A DNA stretch of 64,000 nt from the NCBI GenBank assembly GCA_963513935.1, contig OY740777.1:12697092-12761091 (forward strand). Reading direction: 5' to 3'. This document shows positions 1 through 12,150 of this stretch, piece by piece (the first letter of the stretch is position 1; each line of letters starts with the position of its first letter). Origin of the DNA: Aphrophora alni. Lineage: Eukaryota; Arthropoda; Insecta; Hemiptera; Aphrophoridae. The notes under the pieces are model-generated. The model was not told the origin of the DNA and searched no databases. It worked only from the letters and a program-made list of their open reading frames with translations. The position numbers were made by a program, and so were the translations under genes.

Positions 1-1779
1 TTATTTTAATGATATTTTAGTATCTAGTAATAATTGTTTGTAGACTTGTTATACAAAAGGAATTTGTCTACAACAAAAGAAAGAAATGAAAGGAAGTGTC
101 ATTGTTAATGAGTGAGTGAAGCCAATAATACTGAGCTACCATAACACTAAGGAAGCTACTCTTTTAATGTAAAAATAATTCACATGTAAAATTTTACAAA
201 TCAACATATATTGCAACATCTGTTTCGCAATTAAGCATCTTCAGACAACTATGAACTAAAATTTAAAACATAAGTATCAACATCTATAATAATAAAATGG
301 GGGGTGGAATGCAAGGAAGGTGGACTGAGCCAGGACTACCTGATAAGGTAAATGACCTGATAGTATGTGTTACAATGGGTTTTAACACTGGATATGGGTT
401 AAACACTTGCTCATTGAGATTGGAAGCATGGCAATTGAGAAGAGATCTGTTCATTTCTAAAAATTCTAAATAATTTAATTTTCTACTTTGCATATTGTAC
501 AAAAAAGCGTAAAATTAAATTATATAATTGTACAACTTGATTTATCATACTAATAAGTGTCTTGATTTCTTTATTAAAAAGTAATTTTGAAGTTTTTTTG
601 ACGTAATATGAGTTTTACAATGTTGTATTGAGATACAAATGAAAGTCTATTGCAATAACAAGTGTAAAACAATTAAAACAATAAATTTATAGTGTTCGAA
701 AAATCAAATTTATACATTTCTTTTGGTTTTTGTGAATAACTGGAGAGAGGTGAGATATATATATAAAAAAAGTATACCCCTGAACTCAGGGTTGAAAAAT
801 TATATTAAATTATGTAATTGCGCTATTTAAAAAAATGAGTAAATCCAAGATGGCAATCGAACATTTTAATACATCACAAAATGTAGTTTAGTTAATTATA
901 TACAAATTTCATTTAGACAGAAATCAATATGTCGAAAAATGTGAAATTAGTAAGTGGGAGAGACTTTATGTTCAACCTGTAATATACGAAAGGAAATCAG
1001 GACTAAACCTAACCTGGTACAATCAAACCAACCAAGATAAAGCCTATTCCTTGTGATTTTCTAGGTTGTTGATAACAAAGTTGATCCATACTTTCTAAAC
1101 GCCCGACGTTTATAATTTTTATAGAAACAAATGTTAGAAAATTTCGAATAGACAATAATAATAATAAGAACAATCCATTATTATTCAATAAATTTAATCA
1201 TGTATATATAATACCTAATGAATCAACTGTTAAATTTGTAAAATTAGTTGTTTGGTAGTAAACGCAATTGTTTAAGCTTTCAAGAACAGGCAACTGTTTC
1301 ATTAGACAAATGTTTGTCTAATTTGAACTATTAACTAAAATTTTAAGTAAAAAATTTATTAATTAGAACGACATATTGTCGAATTCTAATTATGTGGGGA
1401 AAATAATGATCAGTATGATTTTAGAAATACAATGTTTGTTACATTTTGATTTCATTGGAATCCCAAGGAAGTGTCGATCTAGAAAAAAAATTGTCTTAAT
1501 ATGTAACGATACAAATAGATTGAATAAACAAATTTGGAAACTAAAGATTAGCACTAAAAGATAAATTCTAGACGTATTGACAAGATCTTACTAGCGAATC
1601 CAATTTCACGAAAACAGTAAGACTTATTAAACATACAAAAGCATACGCTTTTCTTTTATAAATTAGTCCAATTAGTAGAAAAGCACGAAGGGATGAAAAT
1701 AAAACATTTAATGCAAGTACTAAACATTTCTCCTAAGTCTCAACCAATATTGCGAGCAACTATCCAAAACCAGCTCACG
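1..1779. other. AT-rich intergenic DNA, no gene seen
   Basis: No open frame with splice signals, RNA gene or clear repeat was found. A short (TA)n run lies near 755-765, and an insect-style CCTAAACCTAACC string near 1001-1014. Short open frames here use AT-rich codons and have no recognisable motif, so they are treated as chance. Confidence 0.6.
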
Positions 1780-2045
1780 TTTCCAAGACCCCAGACTCCG
1801 AACTTTGTACATTACAGTTCTCTCCGATCCCTTTACATCCCCTCTTTTATTTGTTACTCCTCTACACACGAGATCTCATCAGGATATTACCACCCCACCT
1901 CAATTTACCTTAACCCACCCCTCACTTCCTCCCCTACTTCCATTTACTTCTTTGTATTCCGCAAGCTTCTACCGTATTATTAATGCTTTTTGGCACCCTA
2001 TTTTTCTTCTCCCGCCTTCCCCCCTTCCTACTTTCCTCTAGAGTT
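1780..2045 (+). other. Pyrimidine-rich (C/T) strand-asymmetric tract
   Basis: About 265 bases in which the + strand is strongly C and T with few G, including long CCC/CTT runs around 1910-2035. Three overlapping short frames stay open across it because C/T-rich codons cannot form stops. This explains the open frames without a gene. The neighbouring DNA is AT-rich without this strand bias. Confidence 0.6.
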
Positions 2046-5000
2046 GAAAGCTTTTTTCATTAGTTCCACTCCCTTATCCCATCAGGTAGATTTAATCTTG
2101 GTAAAACTACCCTCGTTTTTACATCAATATCGTACTTTTCATAACTTTATTAGGATCACTGCATTGATTGGATGTGTTGTAAAGTTAGTTTTAAGTAGGC
2201 GAAAATTGTCGATTCTTCAATGTAATAAGGTACAGTAATGTAGTATATTTAAATGTTTTTACGTACGTAGATTAAAGAGTATTGGAAACTATTTCATGTC
2301 CGTTTGTCATTAATTTTATTAACACCATTAGAACGGATTTAAAAACAAATTTTATATAATCTTTACATTAGTGTAATAGCAGACGAATCAAATAAATACT
2401 GAGTTCAACGAAGAGTTGAAATAGAATTGTACCCAAAACTGTAACTCAAAAACTATTTGATTAATAAACATGTTATTTTGCACGTAATAAGAATTCGACA
2501 ATTTTCCCTCGTGAATAAGGCAGATTTTTTAATTATACATTTTTGATAAAATGATTAATATATCGAATAATTTTACGTTTAATATATTTATTTAATATAT
2601 TGAAATTATAAGGTGTTACAAACCAGCCGTCTGTTTCATGAACAATTATGCTATTTTAACATTCGGTACTATACAAATAGTTTAAAACTAGATTAACCAA
2701 CTAAATATAAGATCATAATAGTATATAATATACCTGTTTTGGCAACACATGCCTAATGGTGTGTTTTTCTCTATTGAAAGACTAAACTATCACAAAAACT
2801 TTCATTATTTTATTTTGTGAATGAAACTTTTGTTCATAAACGTTTTATGCATAATATTATAAAACAGGACTTACCTTTAATCAAAACAATTACTAATACA
2901 AACAATTTGATTCTACATTCTACTGATCTTAACCATATAATAATTCTCCAATGACGTCTCACCTGTTAAAACGCGTCTCTATTCTGTACTCCGCCCCCCT
3001 CATATTGTAAATAGCACTTAACACTAATGTTGTAATTTACCATTCAGCATTAAGCCTACTCTTCATTTTAGTTTAATAATCTCTTGGAAAATTTTAACGC
3101 TGTCTTTGGAGAAAATAAAATTTGCATATATCGCTCATCACAAGAATTTTAGCTAAAATATGTGTATAATAGAGGGTTGTAAGCTGCAAGATGAGAGGGT
3201 AGAAAGGGGTGTTATTCAATTAAAAAGATAGTAAAAGTTAATAAACTGTAAAGTTGTTGCAGTATTTCCAACTGATGTAAGGGTAGTTGTTTCGCCTAGT
3301 TTAACTTCCACAATCTGCATATTGTGATCTTTTAAGGGTAGTGTTGTTTATTTAAGTAGGGTGAAGGTGAAGTTTGACGTAATGAGTGTAGCCATTTTTA
3401 TAGGGAAAGATATGATGGTAGATTTTTTTATTTTTAGAGATACATCTTTAAACTTAAAGACGCAATTACTTATTAGTATATTTTTATTTGGAATATTGCT
3501 TACAGAAATCCAAGAATTCTGAAACGAGAAAAATTGAGCAATATGGAAAATAGTTATTTTAAACTTTTTTACTTTTAAAATCGATGTCGCGTGTTTTGTG
3601 GATAATCCATTTTGTGGCCCTACAAGGCCAAAAAGTGTTTGTCGATTGATTTCTCTGTCTCTCTCACTGTCTGTCGTATGACCTACAACTCAAACACTTG
3701 AAACAATTAAAATTAAATTTGGTAATTTTTGCCTTAACTCGGTAAACTTTTTTACGTGTTTTTTGATAACTCAAAATTAGATGGTGGCTGTAGTAAAATA
3801 AATTAACATTTTGCTCAAGCGTAGCATTGCTAGACACATACTACAACTGGTCTTTTATCACTAAATATTCCGACTCTTGAGATATTGCTTGTCTTTATTT
3901 TGAGTCCCTTGTAGCTATATTTGAGGAAAAATTTAACAAAATCGTTTAAACCAATTCTTAATAAATTGAATTTGCACTCAATACATTTACTTTTTGACAC
4001 TAGAGGCTACAGTATAGCAAGTTTTGATCAAAAAATTTAATATTTGGGAAAATTAATATTTCGGTTTTTAAGAAGCTAAAATTAAGAAAAAAATAATCAT
4101 AATCGTTTGAGACGATTTGAAAAAAAATTAATGGCGTTCAATATTGTGCACCCCTGGTGGGTATAAATGAGACACTTCTATTTTTACAAAACTAATATGG
4201 CGCCGAATATTTAAAAAAAAAAAAATTGAGTTCTTGGAAGCTAAAATTGATGAAAATTTAATTATAATCGTCTGCACCAATTGTGAGTAAATTGAAGTAT
4301 TGGGTTTTCGTTTTACAGTAGATAATTTGAATTTTTTAGTTACTAACCAATTTTTAATCTTTGGAGATAAGTTCAAAAAGTACATAAAAATGTTCGTTTG
4401 AGATGTAAGGTTCTGCACGTACAACAGTCAGTGATCATTCCACGAAAACTCCACCACCTAAATCATCACACGACCTTCACTACACTAATTACATGTAAGA
4501 ATCAAACAAAAATCAACTTGTTATCCACAATAAATAAATCTACTTTAAACATTCGGTTTACAGAAGTGATGATAATCACTAATGTTTATAAACATGTCAG
4601 GGCCTTACATTATCTTTATGCTTGTTATTGACCCCCTCCCCGCCATTTCATTCCCTTCATTTAAATTGCTATCAACTAACTTGATGTTACTTTCACTGAC
4701 ATGTTTGACCTCTCTAATCATTTCATGTTAGGCCACTCAGCAATGAATGTGTATACAGAGGAACCCAAAAGTCCAAATCGGTTTTTAACATTTATGTACC
4801 CGGAATAGTGTTCTGTAAAGAAGAGCACGACTGTTTTGATTTAAGTCAAAGTTATTAAGATTAATTTTCTCAACAGCGAGACCTAACTAAATAGCATTCT
4901 TGCACCTGTAAACAAAAATTCCAGCTGAAAAATATTAATAAAATTTGGTATACATTGATATTTTGGCCTTATCTCGAAAAACTAATTTCATTTTTTAATC

Positions 5001-5441
5001 ACAATTTTTTGGGTTTCTAATTTTAAGATAAAAACAAAAAAAAATCTATTTAAATATTGATGAAGTGTAGCCTCAAAGGATCCAAACAAAATCTATGGGT
5101 TGCCACCTATAAAGGAACACCCGTTTGCGAGTTACTGGTAATTAAGGTGAAAACTTCTCCGTCATTATCGCCTAATAAGAAAAGAAAAAAAAACATAAAA
5201 TAAAGAGCCCTATTCTTGGAATAGCGTCAATGTCGGAAAAAATTTGGTTAAAAAAGACCCGGAAGGAAAGATGAAGGTAGGGATTTAACCAAAGACTAAA
5301 CGAAAAAAAGTTTAAATCCAGAATGATTTCCAACCTTGCAAGTTTACTTATATTTTTTCGATAAAGAGTTTCATTAAGTTTTGATGACGAGTCGGACAAA
5401 GTTTGTGCATTGATTTTGCAACTACGAAGAAAAGTTGTTTG
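2046..5441. other. Intergenic DNA with degenerate dispersed repeats
   Basis: No gene recognised. 3480-4330 and 4920-5110 contain decayed copies of a dispersed repeat recognisable by phrases such as TTTAACAAAATCGTTT, AAAATCGTTTGAGACGATTT and TAACTCGGTAAA. Related phrases recur near 28150-28330, 39240-39640, 54300-54620 and 61260-61690. GC-richer spots at 2940-3005 and 4620-4660 are not explained. Confidence 0.5.
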
Positions 5442-5600
5442 TTTAATAGAATAAAACTTGAACACAAATAGTACGTTTATATATTCAAACACATTTCAAC
5501 GACAAAGTCGCCATCTTTATTGAAGCACGAGCTATAATAAATAAACTTCGTTGAAACGCATTTCAATAAGTAAGTGTATCTCACAAGTTAAGCTTAATAT
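5442..5600. mobile_element. Fold-back element, family FB1 copy 1 (decayed)
   Basis: It shares its left arm with elements at 30411 and 35901: TAGAATAAAACTTGAACACA, then a TTTATATATTCAAAC stretch, then TTTCAACGACAAAGTCGCCATC. The right arm is the reverse complement of the outer part (GTTGAAACGCATTTCAATAAG, then CTCACAAGTTAAGCTT) but lacks the inner part. The hammerhead-like core seen in the other copies is mutated here: CTGANGA reads AATAAAGA on the - strand. No coding capacity. Confidence 0.65.
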
Positions 5601-7251
5601 CCTTTTAATTCATGGTTATTTGTTTTGCGAAGGAAACTTTCTGTTACTTAAATTTTGTATAATATATACATTTTTGTATGTTCTAGAAATTTAAAAAAAA
5701 ATACGAATCATGTAATTACGACATTCTATCCACATATACAAAGCGAGCTACATAGATTTGAGCATTGCTTTAGTAGTTGGGAGAATTTGTGGTTAGAAGG
5801 ACGATAACAACGCAATACTGGGGTTGATAGTAGGGTATAGAATGCGGGAGCTTAACAGCAAAAACGTGCGCAGGGTTACCAACTAAACAACGTTAAAGTG
5901 GTTACACTGCTTCGTCAACCAAAATACCCCAGGCTTTTAATCAGGGACAAAAATGAAATTATAAAGTTTTCTACCTCTCCTAAACTCTTACTCGTGAAAT
6001 CATCGATACATAGAATCGATTAGTTTCGATTAGATATCGTTATAAGATAATATTTGAAGATAAAGACTAGTAATGTAAATTATTTTATCTTTATTTTCTC
6101 AAGTGCGTAAAATATATCTAGGGAAACATGCCGATCAATAGTTGAAGATAAACGTTTGGAATGCTGCACAAACTTTAACACTATCCCATCAAAACCAATT
6201 ACTAGTATAAATAAACGTCGCAAAAACGTTGTTAAAAACTCGCACATCTCCAAAACAAAATAAACCAAACCAAAAGTATTCAACACCAAAAATGTCAGTT
6301 AGTTAGTTTTTAGTCAAAAACTTAATTAATACTGTTTTAAATATTTAAATAGGGACCTAATCTTGTGAAATAAACTCATTCTCAGCATAAATCGTGTTTG
6401 ATTAAATCGAGCTATTAATTAACGGTCAAAGTTCATTTCCTCCCTTTTTTAAAATTCATGCACTGTAATATTTCTTTACTTCCGATTATAAATTTAGACG
6501 TTGGGTAATTTGCACATTACAATAAAATTTGAACGAAATCAGACGAGCCGGTTTTGATAAATTACGTCTTTTATCACTCACTGCCGATTTTTTTTTTTTT
6601 TTTTTGTTATAGTGATAACCCACAAATTGGAAGTTTTTGTGGGATGGGTACGTTTTTATTCGTTAAAGGTTACATTTGAGTAAAATTAGATTTTTTTAGA
6701 AAATCTTAATTTATAAAAAAAAATGTTTACGCTACATTTACAAAAAAACTCGATAATGTTTTGTGATAACTTTTATGTACTACATATTTGTAAAACGTAA
6801 TATATATTCGTCGACGTTTATCCAAAATTGTCTCCAATATAACTTAAGTTTGAAAAAAAAAATCAATTTGTGTACAGTATACATTATTTTTCGTCACGAA
6901 TTTCTTATGGAACGTAAATTTATTTCTTCCAAATTTATTTTATCAATTTTACAAATATATAATTTTTTTGTTTAAACAATGCCATAACGATTAATAAGTA
7001 AAAATTGTATTTAAAGTAAAGTTATTAATTAACGATGTTTGCAGCTCATTTTAATTTTCGAACAATTATCCAGGAATCATAATTTATTTTAACTTACAAA
7101 ATTTTCTGTAAAATTTCAACAATTCCAATAGTTCTAAAGTTATCGTTATCGTTCTAAGTTGATGTATTGTTCAAATTATTGTTATAGGTAAATTGGAAAA
7201 TTTCTAGAATTTATCATTATGAAATTTCTGTCTAATGAACCATGTATTTAA
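5601..7251. other. AT-rich intergenic DNA
   Basis: No gene seen. 5810-5960 is GC-richer and unexplained. 5995-6050 has several ATCGAT/GATATCG words. 6130-6310 carries a degenerate copy of the dispersed repeat described at 24340. A T run lies at 6591-6605. Confidence 0.5.
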
Positions 7252-7312
7252 TAACTATAAAACTTACTTCAAATGACGTCAATAGTGGAACTATTATTCT
7301 TATTTTATTGGT

Positions 7313-7352
7313 ACACTATAGCTGTTTCGGAAAAATCCCATCATCAGTTGTT
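7313..7352 (-). ncRNA. Hammerhead-like ribozyme motif (FB2 left arm)
   Basis: Read on the - strand: CTGATGA (7347-7341), a small stem GGGA/TTTT/TCC, then GAAA (7328-7325), then the imperfect palindrome CAGCTAT, then A. Three of the first four flanking positions can pair as helix I. The order matches the hammerhead core CUGANGA - stem II - GAAA - stem III - UH. Stem III is short and would work only as a dimer. Activity is inferred, not shown. Confidence 0.4.
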
Positions 7353-7524
7353 CGACACAATTTAAAAATTAATTAAAAAACAACACATTATTAAAAAAAA
7401 GAAAACTAGTAATAGATTTTATCTTATATGCGGTAGTATTTGTCAGGACAGTTGGTACAACTGGTCAAAATATATAAGATAAAAACTATTACTAGTATTT
7501 TGTTTAATTTTTAACTTGCAATAA

Positions 7525-7563
7525 GCACCTAATGATAGGATTTGTCCGAAACAGCTATAGTGT
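7525..7563 (+). ncRNA. Hammerhead-like ribozyme motif (FB2 right arm, mutated)
   Basis: GCAC (7525-7528) can pair with GTGT (7560-7563) as helix I. Between them lie CTAATGA (7529-7535; the invariant G of CUGAUGA is A, so probably inactive), stem II GGA/TTTG/TCC (7538-7547), GAAA (7548-7551) and CAGCTAT then A (7552-7559). The flank pairing supports descent from a working hammerhead. Confidence 0.4.
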
Positions 7564-7675
7564 ATAATAAAAGAAGAATAACACGTCCACTATTGAGGTC
7601 AAGCGAAGTAAGTATTATAGTTACGAAGTAAATATTAAAGTATTATAATAAGAAGTAAGTATTATTACAAAAATA

Positions 7676-7724
7676 ATACACTACGTTTCGTTGATAATAA
7701 ATCAACTCTCTTCATCAAGTGATA
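7676..7724 (-). ncRNA. Hammerhead-like ribozyme motif, second family
   Basis: On the - strand: helix I CAC (7721-7719) pairs with GTG (7681-7679). The core is TTGATGA (7718-7712; first base C to T). A perfect 6-bp stem II GTTGAT/ATCAAC (7706-7690) has a TTATT loop, with five extra bases before it. Then come GAAA, CG, U and A. The layout is hammerhead-like with two departures from the consensus. Confidence 0.35.
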
Positions 7725-8272
7725 AAATATCTATAATATGAAAACAATTAAACAAGTTGACGAGCACCGAATTTAATGCAGAAAAGTTGGTTGAATTGGC
7801 TTCGTAGAAAATATTAAATTGTATTTCATAGATCGAACGTTTTTCAAATTTTAACGTAATTATAATTTGTTAAAAACAGTTACAGAGTTTTTATGAGGTC
7901 TATATCATTACTTACGTGGTTTAGACAGTATCGTGACTCGTGGAATACGTGAAGGATGCTTCACTCTCTACGCTCGTGTCGTTGGAGCTGGTCTGTCAGT
8001 TCTCGAAACTATACGAATTACGTTTCTTTAAGGTCTTGAAATTAAATTTATCATAATAGTTTCGCTTCGTAGAGATGTGGTTGATAAACATGTAGAAATT
8101 TACGAGTCAAAATTTCATGTATGTGGACGCTATGGCGTTTACGTACAGACGACAACAACGACAGACGGTCGATAATCACTTTTCGGTTTAATAAGACCTA
8201 AAAATACTCTCACAACAGTAAGTACGGGCTTGCCAATCCCGAGAGACCCTAGCTGAATCTACATGTTTCATC
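7725..8272. other. Intergenic DNA, no gene seen
   Basis: The composition rises in GC around 7915-8010 and 8110-8270, but no frame, splice pair or known motif explains it. It could be unrecognised repeat or regulatory sequence. Confidence 0.4.
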
Positions 8273-8333
8273 TAGTCTTGGATTATAGTCCTGCTTTCTA
8301 TCAGGTCTTTCTTGACCAACTCTTGTTCTTTTC
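8273..8333 (+). repeat. Isolated diverged monomer of the 134-bp satellite
   Basis: CTTGGATTATAG, then CTATCAGGTCTTTCTTGACC, then AACTCTTGTTCTTTT match in order the satellite at 59142-60367, about 51 kb away. It is a single, partial, diverged copy in the same orientation. Confidence 0.7.
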
Positions 8334-8990
8334 CAACCCTGAACCTATTACAGTAGTAGAGGGCTAGAAGTCATTTTATCTTCTTTTCTTTTTTTTTAGA
8401 AAGCAATGATAAGAGGTTTTTCGCATTTTAAACAGTGAGGACAAATCCATCTAAAGAGCATCTTTATTAACATTACAAAACGTTCACAATATAAAAAGAA
8501 AGCCCAAGTTATAAAATATCAAACACAAAATATCGCGTTTAAAAAAATTCGAATTTTTATTTGTCAAATGAGAAGGTTATCGCACAAGTAATAAATCAAA
8601 CAATATACAAATCATTATACACAAAATCATTAAAAAAACATGCAAACATTATAGTTTGCAATCAAGTGAAAAAACCACAACACCAAGTTGAACCTTCACG
8701 ATTACAAGCAATTTTTTGCAAAAAATACTAGTTTTCTAACGGGTATTTATGCATAATGTTTTTATAATTAGATAATTTAAAATTTGAAATATATAATTTT
8801 ATTTTAAGTATAATCTTATAAATTTTTAAAAGCATTATTCTGAACGTTACCTGCTGTAGACTTGATTTTAATTTGCATTGCTCTCCTTACCTGAAAAAAG
8901 AAAAAAAAAAAACAGTTAATTAACCTACAAAATTTAAAGAATCCTTTAAAGAAAACATTTTAGTGGGAAAGATTCACCGGTAGGTAGCGG
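8334..8990. other. AT-rich intergenic DNA
   Basis: Nothing recognised apart from short A and T runs near 8389 and 8897. Confidence 0.5.
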
Positions 8991-9240
8991 AAGTGCAGTT
9001 TCATCAAACAACACTTGTATCAAATATTCAGGCTCAAAGTGGCTTTTATCCCCACTTAAAGTGCCACCCTAAAGCTGCGACCACCCTTTATCTGCCCACT
9101 ATTGATTTTTGTCTGGAGGCAGCCATGTTTGCATATATCATGATTCACAATTTTCCTCCCCCATACCACCCCCGGACCCTAACACACTCACCCTCTCTGT
9201 GCAGACATTTCGCTTCTCTAAATTTAACATTACTGAACGG
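8991..9240. other. GC-richer island, possible regulatory element
   Basis: About 250 bases with clearly higher GC than their surroundings and no repeat signature. It includes GCAGCCATGTTTGCATAT near 9119, where GCCAT is the core of the PHO/YY1 site and TGCATAT is octamer-like. Two short frames cross it but show no family. In a Hox intergenic region an enhancer or response element is plausible but unproven. Confidence 0.3.
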
Positions 9241-9796
9241 TTTTCTATGGAAGATATTCATAAAATCAGAAACTTAGGCCTATCGGTTATTGAGAATATC
9301 TTAAACTTAGAAACAAGAATTATTAGAGCTTAAATTTTTTATAATAATAACAAATATAATATATCTTTAAGTAAGCATAAATTATTATCCCTCAAAGAAC
9401 AAACAAAATCACAGATCCACCAACAAAACTCATTGTAATAGCCATCCGATTCCTTCACATAGTAACTTATAGAAAGTTAACAAATGTTAACGGTTTTTAA
9501 TTATTTGGTTGAAATGAAAAGTTATATGTGCTTATTAATAAAAATAATTAAATTAAAATGACAGATATATTGTTTAGTATTTAAGGAATTATATTTTAAC
9601 TAAATGTTTAAAAATGGAAAAAGAGTAGAAATTAGTTTTCTTAGTAATTAAATTCCTGAATTTTTTTTCGTCTATATGTTCAGGAATATTTACAAAAAAA
9701 ATGTTGCACAAACTTCTACCACCCATGAAACAAATATTACCGTCATCCAATAATATCAGTTTTATAGTTGTCAGGCAAATTGGGGAAATGGCCGTC

Positions 9797-9799
<3 letters not shown>

Positions 9800-9838
<39 letters not shown>

Positions 9839-9841
9839 TTT
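9800..9841. repeat. (TA)n microsatellite with T run
   Basis: About 15 TA units followed by a run of T. The IYIYIY open frame over it is a by-product. Confidence 0.95.
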
Positions 9842-10865
9842 AATTGGGAAAGAATCACTTTCCTAGTTGCATACCGTGTCCTTATCATAAAATGTTTATG
9901 ATCTAGTTTTTAATGACAGTTAGTTGCCAAGGATATTTTTTGTCTAATTATTTCTCACCCTATATATTTTCTTTTTTACTTGAGATTTTCCGCTAAGATA
10001 TTTACGTTTCACGATGTTTGAACAAAATCGCTTGTGTCGATTTGAAGACATGTTTTTTTAACAACCCCATAGACTTTATTTTATTTATTTATTTTTTTTT
10101 TTACAGATAACTTACCTCTATTTTGTGTACATATGCAATGTACTCACCCTAAATTGAGCAAAATGTGAATCTACCTATGTTTAAAAAGTAGTAATTTTGT
10201 TGTTTTTTAAGACAGTTACTTCCAAATTTTGATAAATCAATAAATATCAAATTTAATTAAAACCTGTCAACACGTTTGAGCTGTAAAGCATTGTACAGAT
10301 AACAGACGTTAGTTTCCTCGATGTAAACGATGTTTTACTAAAATCAACGGTGAAGGTTCATTTTTGTTTTTTGAAAACAGTTGTTGAAACCTAATATTAT
10401 TTTACTCGAGATAGTTTGCGTTAAAAATCTTTATATTTAACAGATATTTGAACGTAATCGAAGAATATGACTTTTAGAAAATCGTACTACCCTTAATTAT
10501 TTTGTTAACGTGGGGGAAATAGAAAAAGTTCATTGCAAATTTTGAAATATTCCATTTTTTATAACGACGTTATGGTTTTGTTCCAATTAACTCCCCTACA
10601 GGTAATTTAGGCTGAAGGTTTCTAATATTGTGTGAGGAGTATTATAGGGTACTTTAACCAAAATATAAAAATCTGTATAACATATTTTAAGAAACTTTGT
10701 TTAATTAATTTGAGTTTGGGTCTTATGGTAGTTAACACTAAATTTTTAGTTAAATACATAATTTTGAATTATGTTTTTAACAGTAATAATAAAATCGATT
10801 GCCTATTTTTCCATATTTTATTGTCATAGTTGCTCATTATATCACCCGCCATGTATATAATTTTT
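9842..10865. other. AT-rich intergenic DNA
   Basis: No gene seen. Fragments resemble the decayed dispersed repeats found elsewhere in the window (AACAAAATCGCTTGTGTCGATTTG near 10020). Confidence 0.5.
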
Positions 10866-11110
10866 TAATTTTTTTGGCTAATTTTGGGTATTTTAGACGA
10901 TGCCAAGAAATTTCGTTTTTTGGTAATAACTCGGATATACTTTATGCTACAATAAAAATATAAAAACCAATTTGTTTGTCATTTAAAATTGTTTTTCGTT
11001 TAAATAAGAAAACTGTTACTTTTCGAGATATTCGTTATTAAACATTTTAAACGTCCGCCATTTTGAAAATGTAGAAAAATCTTAATTTTGAGGTATGCTG
11101 GTAAAAGATT
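10866..11110. mobile_element. Left part of a DNA repeat split by a retroelement
   Basis: It contains TCGAGATATTCGTTATTAAA and CGTCCGCCATTTTGAAAATG, also present in the repeat ending at 37732 and, in altered form, in the transposon at 26302-27240. Its continuation lies on the far side of the retrotransposon remnant, at 12250-12413. The retroelement therefore seems to have inserted into an older copy. Confidence 0.55.
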
Positions 11111-11284
11111 TCATGGGATCTACATGGGTCAGTATTATTCATCAAAAACTGAAGGCTGCGGCGCTATATCATCCAATTTGAATCGACCATTGAAGAGCAG
11201 ACTTCCAATTTGAGTACATCGGTGTTTCTAGAAAGAAAGTTGAATTCCTTAAATGTTCAGATACGATGCTATAATGCAACTTGA

Positions 11285-11832
11285 TGAACTAAAATTCAAA
11301 AGACCTAATGCAACCATTAAAAAAAGAAGAGAGGCTCTCAAGCCAAAGCTTCAATAAAGAGGCGAAGAATGGGATTCCTCCAAATGGCGGAGGTGTAAGA
11401 AAAAGAAGATGAGGGAATCGGAACCGGGAATCTTCTCTGGTTCTGAAGGGGGTTTTTGAGTCAAGGGGTCTGTGGTTGAACTTTGTAGAGTCAAATTGAC
11501 CGCTCCACTATCTACTGAGGGACCCCTCGTAAAAGGCAAGAGTTAAGACTCAAGTCTCTAATACAAATCCTCAATGTTCGGCGCCATCTGGAAAGGAAGT
11601 AAAGACTTACAAGGACAGTCTTTCCATCAAGATGGCTATAGTACTGGAATCCTATCCTGATGTTAAACTCAAAAATAAACAAGGCGAGGATATCAAGGAT
11701 GCACTGATGGATCAATATCAACATTTAGAGGATAGGAACTTTCCATCATTTTCTCGTAGCTTAAAGGAGTTTTCTGCTTCGACGAAGCAAAAACGCGTTG
11801 GTTGGAGAAAATCATACCTACATTCCATTTGA
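11285..11832 (+). pseudogene. ORF1-like remnant of a non-LTR retrotransposon
   Basis: An open stretch from about 11545 to the stop near 11830 reads ...KTYKDSLSIKMAIVLESYP and continues with DIKDALMDQYQHLED and NFPSFSR. The MAIVLE-YP start, the amphipathic helix and the LED..F..F spacing resemble the arthropod retroelement ORF1 domain I remember as DUF4780. This is unverified. Upstream (11285-11540) is a Lys/Arg/Ser/Pro-rich, frame-broken stretch of the kind found before that domain. GC and codon use differ sharply from the AT-rich flanks. The gene is a remnant and cannot be functional as it stands. Confidence 0.55.
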
Positions 11833-11839
11833 CTCTGAA

Positions 11840-12150
11840 CAAAAGCTTGGCGAAAAAAATATTAGAGATACTACTCAACAGCTAACCAACTCGTTATTGA
11901 GACTGGATAGAGGCCGTCTAATACTAGTTATGGCGTTACTTACTGGACACGGCCACTTCAGGAAACATTTGCTAACACTCAGGATCATTAACAATGACCC
12001 CGCTTGTAGGATATGTAAAGGGTCTGATGCGACGGGTCTGATATCATCCTGGATTATGATAGGCTTGAGACTTACAGAAGAGCCATCTTTGAGTATCTAC
12101 AACCGGTGATGACTTCAACCGTAGGACGGAAGCTCCTGAACCTCGTTTAG
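11840..12150 (+). pseudogene. C-terminal pol remnant (RNase H end and zinc finger)
   Basis: The frame gives RLDRGRLILVMALLTGHG, then HFRKHLLTLRI and CRICKGSDAT. The order LLTGH...HL......CR.C is typical of the end of non-LTR retrotransposon polymerase proteins (RNase H tail plus Cys-rich knuckle). A frameshift near 12035 interrupts it. The shifted frame continues DIILDYDRLETYRRAIFEYL to a TAG at 12148-12150, so the natural stop is preserved. Reverse transcriptase and endonuclease are absent: ORF1-like sequence sits only tens of bases away, so the middle of the element is deleted. Confidence 0.7.

Larger units (their letters stand above)
7252..7623. mobile_element. Fold-back element, family FB2 (snap-back palindrome)
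   Basis: The two ends are long imperfect inverted repeats. The left arm begins TAACTATAAAACTTACTTC. The right arm ends with the reverse complement, GAAGTAAGTATTATAGTTA. The complementarity continues inward through TCAATAGTGG, CACTATAGCTGTTTCGG and an inner pair ACTAGTAATAG/CTATTACTAGT near 7406 and 7486. The whole 372 bp could fold back on itself. No transposase is encoded, so it would be non-autonomous. Each arm carries a hammerhead-like core in opposite orientation. Confidence 0.75.
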
